From: Alistipes sp.
Lineage (GTDB): Bacteria > Bacteroidota > Bacteroidia > Bacteroidales > Rikenellaceae
Assembly: GCA_017465055.1 (NCBI GenBank)
Contig: JAFTWZ010000001.1
Coordinates: 1-64,000 of the forward strand
DNA: 64,000 bases
Direction of reading: 5' to 3'
Shown here: one piece after another, positions 53,309 through 61,320 of the stretch
Layout of the letters: every line of letters starts with the position of its first letter
Position numbering within the stretch: position 1 is the first letter of the stretch
Notes under the pieces: model-generated
Told to the model about the DNA's origin: nothing
What the model saw: the letters and a program-made list of their open reading frames with translations, nothing else
Database searches by the model: none
Program-made: the position numbers and the translations under genes

Positions 53309-56300
53309 TTATCGCTTTGTAAAATAGTTAACGGCATTAGCGAAGATATCCTGCACCTTCTCGCCGCTGATATTCTTCATCAAGTCGCGCTCGTAACGCT
53401 CCGTATGGCCCATCTTACCGAGTATCTGGCCCGATGGATCGATGATACCCTCGATAGCGAAGCTCGAGCCATTGGGGTTGTATGGTGCATCGGTCGTAGG
53501 ACGATTCTCAGCATCTACATACTGGAAGGCTACCTGACCATTGCGGAAGAGCTGCTCGGCAAGCTCATCGCTAACAACGAACTTACCCTCGCCGTGGCTC
53601 ACAGCGATAGAGTGTATATCGCCCACCTCGAACGACGACAACCAAGGCGATGCAGTGGTACCGACACGTGTAGATACTATCTGCGAGATATGGCGGTTGA
53701 TATCGTTACGGAAGAGCGTAGGTGATGCCTTAGTAACCATCCCCAAACGACCATAAGGCAGCAGACCCGACTTAACCAATGCCTGGAAACCGTTGCAGAT
53801 ACCGAGCATCAGGCCACCACGATCCAGAAGAGCGTGGATAGCATCGGCAACATCCTTATTGTTTAGCACATTGGCAATAAACTTACCGCTACCATCAGGC
53901 TCATCACCTGCCGAGAAGCCACCACTAAGAGCCATAATATGACAGCGAGAGATGTGCTCTACCATCTCGGCAATCGAAGCGATAACATCCTCGCCCGTAA
54001 GATTTTTAAATACCGACATCTCAACCTCGGCACCAGCACGTTCAAAGGCACGCTGCGTGTCGTAGTCGCAGTTGGTTCCTGGGAATACGGGGATGTACAC
54101 CTTAACCTTATCCACCTTCTCTCCCTTATACTCGCATTGACGTATGCGACCATCGCTCACGCGCGTAGGTGCACCTGCAGCACCCCTATCGGCATATACC
54201 GAGGTATACTTCTCGGTGTTAGCCTCAAGTAGCTCGTCGAGCGTAAGACGTGTGCCATTTACGAAGATAGCCTCCTCGGCAACAGTCTTACCGATAAGCT
54301 CGGCAGCGGGGAAGTTGAGCGTACGGCGGCTCTCAACAACGATAGAGCCATAAGAGTAGTCGTAGAGCATCTGCTCGTCGCACTCGATAGCTGCACCTAC
54401 CCTATTACCGAAGGCCATCTTCGATACTGCCTCGGCGACGCCACCAAAGCCTACGGCCCACGCCGCCGTGATGTCGCCCTCGGCAATCTTGCTGCTTACG
54501 AAGTCGAAGTTACGCTTGAGCTGCTCGGTATCGGGCATATAGTTAGACTCGGGGGTGTGACGGATGACGTAGATATTGTGACCTGCGCTCTTAAACTCTG
54601 GACTGATTACCGTGCGAGCATCTACCGTAGTGATACCAAAGGCCATAAGCATAGGAGGCACATTGATATCGCGGAACGTACCACTCATTGAGTCCTTACC
54701 GCCGATAGATGGCAAGCCTAAGGCCACCTGCATCTTCAGTGCACCAAGAAGTGCCGAGAGAGGCTTACCCCACGACTTAGCATCGGTCATACGCTCAAAG
54801 TACTCCTGATACGAGAAGCGCATATTGTCGTAGCGTGCTCCAGCGGCAACAACCTTGGCACAAGCATCGACAACGGCATAAGCAGCACCGTGATATGGGC
54901 TCCACTTAGCGATATATGGGTTATAGCCATAGGCCATAATACTTGCCGTATTGGTAAAACCTACGCCTACGGGCAACTTCTGCACCGATACCTGAGTTTC
55001 GGTAGTCTGAGTCTTACCACCGAAAGGCATCAGCACCGTAGAGGCGCCGATGGTCGAGTCGAACATCTCGATAAGACCCTTCTGCGACACAACGTTATCA
55101 TCCGAAAGGTTGCTCTTCATACGCTTAGTTGTCGTAGCGCCCTCTACCCTACGCTCAAATGGGTTCTTAGCCTCGACGCCACCGATACGAATCTTGGTGT
55201 AGTGCTTAGCACCTGCCGAGTCGATAAAGTCGCGCGAGAGGTCGACAACGAGTTTGCCATCAGAGAACATACGCATACGGCGAGTATCCGTAACGTCAGC
55301 AACGTACGTAACCTCGACATTCTCCTCGTGACAGAGAGCCATAAACTCCTCCATATCCTTGCGCTCGATGACCACCGACATACGCTCCTGCGACTCACTG
55401 ATAGCAAGCTCCGAGTAGTTCAGACCCTTGTATTTTGTTGGTACGCGGTCAAGGTAGATATCCAAGCCATCGGTAAGCTCGCCAATAGCTACGCTGACAC
55501 CGCCAGCACCAAAGTCATTCGATTTCTTAATGAGGCGTGTAACATCGCCACGACGGAACAGACGCGCGAGCTTGCGCTCCTCGGGGGCATTACCCTTCTG
55601 TACCTCTGAGCTACACTCCTCGAGCGAGCTGAGCGTGTGCTCCTTTGATGAGCCAGTAGCGCCACCAACGCCATCGCGGCCCGTACGGCCACCGAGCAGT
55701 AACACTACATCGCCAGGTGCAGGACTTTCACGACGTACGTTCTCGGCCTTAACAGCACCAACAACGGCACCCACCTCGAGGCGCTTAGCAACATAATCGG
55801 GGTGGTATACCTCACGGACGTGCGTAGTGGCAAGACCTATCTGGTTACCATAGCTTGAGTAGCCAGCAGCAGCCTTCGTAGAGATAATACGCTGAGGGAG
55901 CTTGCCTGCCATAGTCTCGCTGACTGGCTTGTAGATATCGCCAGCACCCGTTACGCGCATAGCCTGGTACACGTAGCTACGACCTGACAATGGGTCGCGG
56001 ATAGCGCCACCAAGACAAGTAGACGCGCCACCGAATGGCTCGATCTCGGTTGGGTGGTTATGCGTCTCGTTCTTAAACTGCAACAACCAGCGCTCCATAA
56101 CACCGTCAACATCGACGTTTACGAAGATGCTGCAAGCGTTGTTCTCCTCGCTCTGCTCCATATCGTCGAGATTACCGAGCTTGCGGAGGTAGCGCGCACC
56201 GATAGTAGCCAGCTCCATAAGGCAGAGGCTCTTCTGCTCGCGACCAAGCTCCTTGCGGATACCGTGCATAAGCTCGATTGACGACTCCAGCTCACCCTTC

Positions 56301-57016
56301 ATAAACGACTCGTCGATAGTAATCTCCTCTATCTCGGTCGTAAAGGTTGTATGGCGGCAGTGGTCACTCCAGTATGTGTCGAGGATACGAAGCTCGGTCT
56401 CTACGGGGTCACGTCCCTCCTTACGGAAGTAGTTAACAACCTCGCGCAGGTCGTCGGCATTCATCGCCAAGCCGTTACGCTTGCAGTACTCCACAAGCTC
56501 CTCCTCCTTCATATCGCGGAAGCCTTCGAGCACAGCCACAGGCTTAATCTCAGCACTCTCAGCATCGCTGAGCACCTCGAGATTCTTCTTGCGCGACTCT
56601 ACGGCATTGATAAGATACTTCTCGATGCGAGCCATATCCTCGGCCGAAACGCTCTTGTCGAATATATAGAGGCGCGACGACTTAATCTTAACCTCGGCAT
56701 TTGGCTCGATAAGGTGTACACAATCTACGGCCGAAGCAGCGCGCTGATCGAACTGACCTGGCAGGAACTCGACAGCCAAGAATGGCATACCCTGCATATC
56801 GCACTCATCGGTAACAGCATCAGTAACCACCTCGCCAAAGACAGTGTAGCGGCTACGCTCCAACAGCTCATCGCTGAAACCGAAGAGGTCGTAAACGTTG
56901 ATGTAGCGGAGCTGCTCGATGCTTAAACCGAGGTTGGTGTTTAGTTCGTTGCGTAATGTGTCGGCCTCAACCTGGAAGCGAGAGTATTTCTCGACATATA
57001 TACGGCGATTCTTCAT
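53309..57016 (-). CDS. purL: FGAM synthase, long single-chain form
   Basis: A 1235-residue FGAR amidotransferase containing PurS-like N-terminal, PurM-like synthetase halves and a C-terminal glutaminase. Marks: DHCRHTTF (about 215), FKNETHNHPTEIEPFGGA, and in the glutaminase GGFSAGDEPDGSGKF and LGICNGFQALVKSGLLP with the Cys nucleophile. The long form explains the absence of separate purQ and purS. 36 bases after purE. Confidence 0.97.
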   Translation of the reverse strand: MKNRRIYVEKYSRFQVEADTLRNELNTNLGLSIEQLRYINVYDLFGFSDELLERSRYTVFGEVVTDAVTDECDMQGMPFLAVEFLPGQFDQRAASAVDCVHLIEPNAEVKIKSSRLYIFDKSVSAEDMARIEKYLINAVESRKKNLEVLSDAESAEIKPVAVLEGFRDMKEEELVEYCKRNGLAMNADDLREVVNYFRKEGRDPVETELRILDTYWSDHCRHTTFTTEIEEITIDESFMKGELESSIELMHGIRKELGREQKSLCLMELATIGARYLRKLGNLDDMEQSEENNACSIFVNVDVDGVMERWLLQFKNETHNHPTEIEPFGGASTCLGGAIRDPLSGRSYVYQAMRVTGAGDIYKPVSETMAGKLPQRIISTKAAAGYSSYGNQIGLATTHVREVYHPDYVAKRLEVGAVVGAVKAENVRRESPAPGDVVLLLGGRTGRDGVGGATGSSKEHTLSSLEECSSEVQKGNAPEERKLARLFRRGDVTRLIKKSNDFGAGGVSVAIGELTDGLDIYLDRVPTKYKGLNYSELAISESQERMSVVIERKDMEEFMALCHEENVEVTYVADVTDTRRMRMFSDGKLVVDLSRDFIDSAGAKHYTKIRIGGVEAKNPFERRVEGATTTKRMKSNLSDDNVVSQKGLIEMFDSTIGASTVLMPFGGKTQTTETQVSVQKLPVGVGFTNTASIMAYGYNPYIAKWSPYHGAAYAVVDACAKVVAAGARYDNMRFSYQEYFERMTDAKSWGKPLSALLGALKMQVALGLPSIGGKDSMSGTFRDINVPPMLMAFGITTVDARTVISPEFKSAGHNIYVIRHTPESNYMPDTEQLKRNFDFVSSKIAEGDITAAWAVGFGGVAEAVSKMAFGNRVGAAIECDEQMLYDYSYGSIVVESRRTLNFPAAELIGKTVAEEAIFVNGTRLTLDELLEANTEKYTSVYADRGAAGAPTRVSDGRIRQCEYKGEKVDKVKVYIPVFPGTNCDYDTQRAFERAGAEVEMSVFKNLTGEDVIASIAEMVEHISRCHIMALSGGFSAGDEPDGSGKFIANVLNNKDVADAIHALLDRGGLMLGICNGFQALVKSGLLPYGRLGMVTKASPTLFRNDINRHISQIVSTRVGTTASPWLSSFEVGDIHSIAVSHGEGKFVVSDELAEQLFRNGQVAFQYVDAENRPTTDAPYNPNGSSFAIEGIIDPSGQILGKMGHTERYERDLMKNISGEKVQDIFANAVNYFTKR

Positions 57017-57052
57017 AATCGATAGTTTGTTATTAGCAATAATTGAAGTGAT

Positions 57053-57520
57053 TTACAACTCGGCCTGAAGCACCTTCTCGGTCTGAGCCTTGCGGAATGC
57101 AATAAGGCGCTCCTCGAGGTCCTTATCAGTCAAGGCAAAGATTGAGGCAGCAATGAGTGCTGCATTCTTAGCGCCGTTGATAGCTGTTGTAGATACTGGA
57201 ATACCACCAGGCATCTGGACAATCGAGAGAAGAGAGTCCATACCTCCGAGCGCCGAGGTCTTAATGGGCACGCCGATAACTGGCACGGTAGTGAGTGCAG
57301 CAGTTACACCTGCAACGTGTGCTGCACCGCCAGCACCTGCGATGATAGCGCCGATGCCACGCTCGCGAGCCGACTTGGCATACTCAAACATAAGATCGGG
57401 GGTGCGGTGTGCGCTGATAACACGCTTCTCGTACTCAATACCCAACTCTTCTAAAGTCTCGACTGCGGCCTTCATAACATCCCAGTCGCTGGTAGAACCC
57501 ATAATTACTGCTACTTTCAT
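57053..57520 (-). CDS. purE: N5-carboxyaminoimidazole ribonucleotide mutase/AIR carboxylase
   Basis: A 155-residue PurE with [17 protein letters not shown] and [11 protein letters not shown] loops. It is the first gene of the purine operon. No purK is found in the operon or window: either purK lies elsewhere, or this PurE uses CO2 directly (class II). The sequence around [12 protein letters not shown] does not decide this by eye. The upstream gap contains the terminator of the previous gene and a TATTTTTG at 57555-57562 that may be the operon promoter. Confidence 0.95.
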   Translation of the reverse strand: MKVAVIMGSTSDWDVMKAAVETLEELGIEYEKRVISAHRTPDLMFEYAKSARERGIGAIIAGAGGAAHVAGVTAALTTVPVIGVPIKTSALGGMDSLLSIVQMPGGIPVSTTAINGAKNAALIAASIFALTDKDLEERLIAFRKAQTEKVLQAEL

Positions 57521-57552
57521 AATCTTTGTATGTTTAATTTAAATATCTATCA

Positions 57553-57593
57553 AACAAAAATAATGACCGCCAACACACTAAGTATCAGCGGTC
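57553..57593 (-). terminator. Terminator between the small gene and purE
   Basis: On the minus strand GACCGC and GCGGTC form a stem around a 17-base loop, followed by ATTATTTTTG. It ends the transcript of the 57-residue gene. The T-rich tail overlaps a TATTTTTG that could act as the -7 box for purE. Confidence 0.65.
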
Positions 57594-57599
57594 TATAGT

Positions 57600-57773
57600 C
57601 TACTCACTACTATTTTTACGGTTTGGTACGTCCACAACACAAGCATCCGATAGCTGAATTACCTGCCCTGGACAAGTAAGCTGCTCGAAGCCTTGAATAA
57701 CAAGTTTCGGATATCTCCTGCGCATCTCGGCACGCAGAGTTCTTATTCGGGCGTGGACAATACTATAATTCAT
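57600..57773 (-). CDS. Small basic hypothetical protein (57 aa)
   Basis: Product of 57 residues, beginning MNYSIVHARIRTLRAEMRRR, with an Arg-rich N-terminal helix, LVIQGFEQL and a Cys residue pair (CPGQ, DACVVD) in a more hydrophobic end. Unknown family. The ATG at 57773 is four bases downstream of a TATCTTTG box, giving a probably leaderless mRNA; a longer frame to 57848 would cross that box. The own promoter and terminator make it a real gene in my view. Confidence 0.65.
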   Translation of the reverse strand: MNYSIVHARIRTLRAEMRRRYPKLVIQGFEQLTCPGQVIQLSDACVVDVPNRKNSSE

Positions 57774-57777
57774 ACGA

Positions 57778-57785
57778 CAAAGATA
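57778..57785 (-). promoter_or_regulatory. -7 box of the 57-residue gene
   Basis: TATCTTTG on the minus strand, four bases before the ATG. Confidence 0.6.
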
Positions 57786-57868
57786 GTATTTATTTCCCGA
57801 TATAAAAAGAGAGTCACGCTCTTTTTTCAACTTTTTTTTAACAATCAAGTATCAGCCAGCAAAACAGA

Positions 57869-58441
57869 CTATGCCAGCTGACCTACCGAGCGTCGCCAAC
57901 GCAGATATCCCGCAACAGCAAGAACGCAGTAAATGGCGTACAACCCTGCCGTTAGTGGAATACCCTTGTAGAGATACAACCCCACGCTTATCATATCGAC
58001 AACGAGCCACACAAGCCACTGCTCAACGAGCTTGCGTGAGAGCATCCACATAGCCACAATGCTTAGCGCCGTAGACATCGAGTCGAAGAGTGGCACTCGG
58101 CTATCAGTAAACTCAGTTAGCACAAAATAGATGGCCACGTGTAGCAGAACATAGCAGCAAACAAGCGGCACTATCCATCCGTAAGGAGTATGCTTAATAG
58201 CACCCCTCTTCGTATCCTGACGATTGCGGAGCCACACCACCAAGCCATAGATGCCTGCAGCTACGTAGTATAGTTGCATAGCGGCATCGGCATAGATGCC
58301 AGCCTTAAGGTAGAGCATACCGTGAACCATAGGCATTATAGCTCCAATAACCCACACCCATATATTCGCTTTATACTCCAACCACAAGTAGAAGAGTCCA
58401 AGCAGAGTACCGACAATTTGAAGTATCAACATCCAATCCAT
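57869..58441 (-). CDS. pnuT: PnuC-family transporter, probable thiamine carrier PnuT
   Basis: A 190-residue membrane protein with about seven hydrophobic segments and PnuC-type tryptophan motifs (FYLWLEYKANIWVWVIGA, near residues 17-34; QWLVWLVVDMISVGLYLYKG). PnuC proteins carry nicotinamide riboside; the PnuT branch carries thiamine. It lies 49 bases behind a TonB receptor under a TPP riboswitch, so thiamine is the likely substrate. The thiamine pyrophosphokinase gene that often follows in Bacteroidetes is not present here. Confidence 0.88.
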   Translation of the reverse strand: MDWMLILQIVGTLLGLFYLWLEYKANIWVWVIGAIMPMVHGMLYLKAGIYADAAMQLYYVAAGIYGLVVWLRNRQDTKRGAIKHTPYGWIVPLVCCYVLLHVAIYFVLTEFTDSRVPLFDSMSTALSIVAMWMLSRKLVEQWLVWLVVDMISVGLYLYKGIPLTAGLYAIYCVLAVAGYLRWRRSVGQLA

Positions 58442-58490
58442 AACATCATTTTTTACCCATTAAATGGCTACTATATTTTTTGCCCGAGTG

Positions 58491-60740
58491 TTAAAAATTA
58501 ACTGTTACATTTCCTATAAAGTTAATAGGTGCCTGAGGGAAGTAAAAAGCCTCGTCATAGCGCTCGCCATCCCACATATATGAGTAACCATAACCATTTG
58601 ATTCATAAAGTGTTGAGAAAAGATTATTCACAGCCAAGCCAAAGCGCACACTACCTCCACCGCGCATAGCCACACGATATCCTAAGTCGAGGTTAGTTAC
58701 GCAGTAAGCATCGAGCGACAAAGCCTCTATCTCGTTATTCGTAAAGTACTGCTTACCAACATACTGAGTATGCCACAATAGCGAGAATCCGCCCACGTGA
58801 AAATCGGCCGATAGAGAGCCTATAACTGCAGGCGAGTATGAGATTGTCATATCGCCGAGATTTTGACCATATGTTGGACTATCTTTCAGCTCGTCAACAT
58901 AGTCCTTAATCACATTCTGCGAGAGTGTAGCATTAGCCGAGAGCGTCAACCATTTTGTCGTTCTCCACGAGGCCATAAGCTCCACGCCACGACGATAGCT
59001 ACGGTCAACATTAACGTTCAGCGCATCGTCGCCATCGTTGACCATACCCGTAGCAACGAGCTGGTTATGATAGAGCATATAGTAGAGGTTCACACCTACG
59101 CTCACACGTGGCGAAGTAAAGCTATAGCCGAGCTCAAAGTCGTAGAGGCGCTCCGACTCGGGATAGCTATCGTCGGCCGAGAACATATAGCGGTCGGTAA
59201 AGTCCGAGCGAGTAGGCTCGCGGTTGGCAATAGCGGCCGAGATGAAGAGGTTATGACCGCCACGCTTGTAGCTAAGTCCGAGGTGCGGATTAAGGAAGTG
59301 GTACTGCTTATCGACGTCGATAGGCTGCATATAAACACCCTCGTCGCCCCATATCGAGTTATCGTTTACACCCCACGCCTTGTAGTGAACGTAGCGATAC
59401 TGCATATCTCCAAATAGGCGGATATCATTCCCCGAGGCATCGCTATAGACCCTCCACTCGGCACGCACAAAGGCATTGGCATCCTGTTTCATAACATCGT
59501 TGTCGTACCAGCGTCCCTCGACATCGCCAGCAGCCATACCATCGACCCACGACACCGTACCCCAGTGCGGACAGGTGTAGTAGCTCCACGAGCCTCCGAA
59601 CGTAAGATTCAGGCGCGAGGTGTTGTAGCTCGCGGCAAGATTTGCACCACCGAGATGGTTACGCATAAGCTTATGACGAATAAGGTCAGCCTGCTCCGAG
59701 GTCACGTTTTTAAGGTTTGTATACCCCGCCAACCACGCATCATCCTTATACTGATTGTAATAGCCATAGCCATAGGTATAGAATAGCGTAGCATTAAGTT
59801 GCCAACGCTGATTAAAACGATGATTTACAACCAGATGGTTATTAATTTGCAGATAGTTATCGGTCTCATCATCGTGATAATCGACGTGTGTACCATCGGC
59901 CAGCACATAAGGGCCATCGGAGGTCGTGTACTGTCCCGAGGTGTGATACCTACGACCATATAGTGCCATATCTTCGCGCGAGACACCATTATAGGTGAGA
60001 TAGGTCTTCGCCGAGCCACCGAACGACAGCAGCTTGATACGCGTATTATCGGCATAGTAGCCCACCTGGGCCATATAGCTCTTAAGGTCGGTAGCACCGC
60101 GCTCTATGTAGCCATCCGAGCCAATATGCGAGAGGCGAGCATCGACAACCCAATGGTCGCGCATAAGGCCTGAAGAGATATGTACGGCCTGCTTATTGGT
60201 GTTGTAAGAGCCATAAGAGAGTGATGCGCCACCTCGAAACTCGGTAGAGAGGGCATCGGTAGTCATCGACACCGCGCCACCGAAAGCACCTGCGCCATTA
60301 GTCGAGACACCTGCACCACGCTGCACCTGGACACTACCGACAGAGGAGATAAGGTCGGGCGTATCGTACCAGTAGACCGAGTGCGAGTCGGGATTATTCA
60401 TAGCCACGCCGTTTACCGTGACATTGATGCGCGTAGCATCCGTGCCACGCAGACGAATAGATGTAGCACCGATACCGATACCTGTCTCATTAGTAGCGAT
60501 CATCGAGGGCGTAAGCGCCAGTGCCGAGGGTAGGTCAAGAGCGTAGCTTTTGCTGATGATAGCCTCGCGGTCGATGTTATTATGAGCTACGGGAGCTGTG
60601 CGCGATGCGGCGGTGGTAATTACCTCGACAACGTCGACCTCATAGATTCGCGTTGTATCCAAAGGCTCGTAATACTCCTGCGCCCCGAGAGAGGCAAGGC
60701 CCAGAACTGCGAGGGCCAAAAACGAAAAAATCCTTTTCAT
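58491..60740 (-). CDS. TonB-dependent outer-membrane receptor, probable thiamine receptor
   Basis: A 749-residue receptor. Signal peptide (cleavage near SLGAQ), plug domain at about residues 35-150 (VITTAASRTAPVA, the LRGTDATRINVTVNGVAMN strand, VQVQRGAG), and a 22-strand barrel ending in Phe (VTVNF). No CarboxypepD/STN domain precedes the plug, so it is not a SusC-type protein. The TPP riboswitch in the leader and PnuT behind it point to thiamine or its precursors (the Omr1 role). First gene of the transcript. Confidence 0.92.
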   Translation of the reverse strand: MKRIFSFLALAVLGLASLGAQEYYEPLDTTRIYEVDVVEVITTAASRTAPVAHNNIDREAIISKSYALDLPSALALTPSMIATNETGIGIGATSIRLRGTDATRINVTVNGVAMNNPDSHSVYWYDTPDLISSVGSVQVQRGAGVSTNGAGAFGGAVSMTTDALSTEFRGGASLSYGSYNTNKQAVHISSGLMRDHWVVDARLSHIGSDGYIERGATDLKSYMAQVGYYADNTRIKLLSFGGSAKTYLTYNGVSREDMALYGRRYHTSGQYTTSDGPYVLADGTHVDYHDDETDNYLQINNHLVVNHRFNQRWQLNATLFYTYGYGYYNQYKDDAWLAGYTNLKNVTSEQADLIRHKLMRNHLGGANLAASYNTSRLNLTFGGSWSYYTCPHWGTVSWVDGMAAGDVEGRWYDNDVMKQDANAFVRAEWRVYSDASGNDIRLFGDMQYRYVHYKAWGVNDNSIWGDEGVYMQPIDVDKQYHFLNPHLGLSYKRGGHNLFISAAIANREPTRSDFTDRYMFSADDSYPESERLYDFELGYSFTSPRVSVGVNLYYMLYHNQLVATGMVNDGDDALNVNVDRSYRRGVELMASWRTTKWLTLSANATLSQNVIKDYVDELKDSPTYGQNLGDMTISYSPAVIGSLSADFHVGGFSLLWHTQYVGKQYFTNNEIEALSLDAYCVTNLDLGYRVAMRGGGSVRFGLAVNNLFSTLYESNGYGYSYMWDGERYDEAFYFPQAPINFIGNVTVNF

Positions 60741-60789
60741 ACTCTAAATAGTTTTAAGTTGAAAAGGGGTTTATAAGAAAAGATGTATC

Positions 60790-61230
60790 CAATCCCGGTC
60801 TCGGCATTACCCGTATCCGGTACAATGGGTCTAATCTCAGCCACTTCACTTCACTACGTTTCGTTTGTGGCTCGCCAAAGACATCTACAATCCCTCTAAA
60901 TCTCCCTTTGATAAGGGAGACTTTTGGGTCGTCTATAGCATCCACTACGTTTCGTTTGTGGCTCGCCAAAGACATCTACAATCCCTCTAAATCCCCCTTT
61001 GATAAGAGAGACTTTTGGGTCGTCTATAGCATCCACTACGTTTCGTTTGTGGCTTGCCAAAGACATTTATAATCCCTCTAAATCTCCCTTTGATAAGGGA
61101 GACTTTTGGGTCGTCTATAGCATCCACTACGTTCGTTTGTGGCTTGCCAACAATATCTGCCGACTGCCACAATAACCACAGATTATTATACTAATCTGCG
61201 AGGTAGTGAAGGAGTAGCACCCCCTAATTA
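60790..61230 (-). promoter_or_regulatory. TPP riboswitch (Thi-box) with giant P3 insertion
   Basis: On the minus strand, 3' part: CTGAGATTAGACCC (complement 60827-60840), then TACCGGATACGGGTAATGCC (P4/P5 region) and GAGACCGGGA. 5' part: GGGGGTGC (complement 61217-61224) just after the promoter. GGGT pairs with ACCC (P2). CTTCACTAC (61203-61211) pairs perfectly with GTAGTGAAG (60849-60857), and CTAC with GTGG, as P3. The 345 bases between the P3 arms are mostly tandem repeats. The aptamer core follows the THI consensus; it should switch off the TonB-PnuT genes at high TPP. Confidence 0.85.
60855..61150. repeat. 91-bp tandem repeat, three units plus a partial one
   Basis: TACGTTTCGTTTGTGGC recurs at 60855, 60946, 61037 and 61128, exactly 91 bases apart; units differ at only a few positions. 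Each contains a hairpin TCTCCCTT/AAGGGAGA and a GGGTCGTCTATAGC stretch. The array lies wholly inside the P3 loop of the TPP riboswitch. A unit length not divisible by three argues against coding. Confidence 0.92.
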
Positions 61231-61235
61231 TGGTG

Positions 61236-61266
61236 CAAAGTTATATTTTTTTTGGATAATGTGCAA
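61236..61266 (-). promoter_or_regulatory. Promoter of the TPP-controlled transport unit
   Basis: On the minus strand TTG (61264-61266), 20 bases, TAACTTTG (61236-61243). Transcription should start near 61230, right before the riboswitch 5' strand. Confidence 0.78.
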
Positions 61267-61284
61267 TATCTTTATTTTTTTTGC

Positions 61285-61292
61285 TACCTTTG
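61285..61292 (+). promoter_or_regulatory. -7 box of the LRR lipoprotein gene
   Basis: TACCTTTG, 28 bases before the ATG at 61321, back to back with the riboswitch promoter. Confidence 0.6.
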
Positions 61293-61320
61293 TATGGTTA
61301 ATGTCACTAAACCCTAAGCT

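Noticed and set aside
57053..57520. Assigning PurE to class II from the missing purK
   Set aside because: Only part of the genome is visible and the residues seen do not separate the classes by eye.
60754..61172. Short minus-strand frames in the 91-bp repeats
   Set aside because: The unit length is not a multiple of three and the region is the riboswitch leader.
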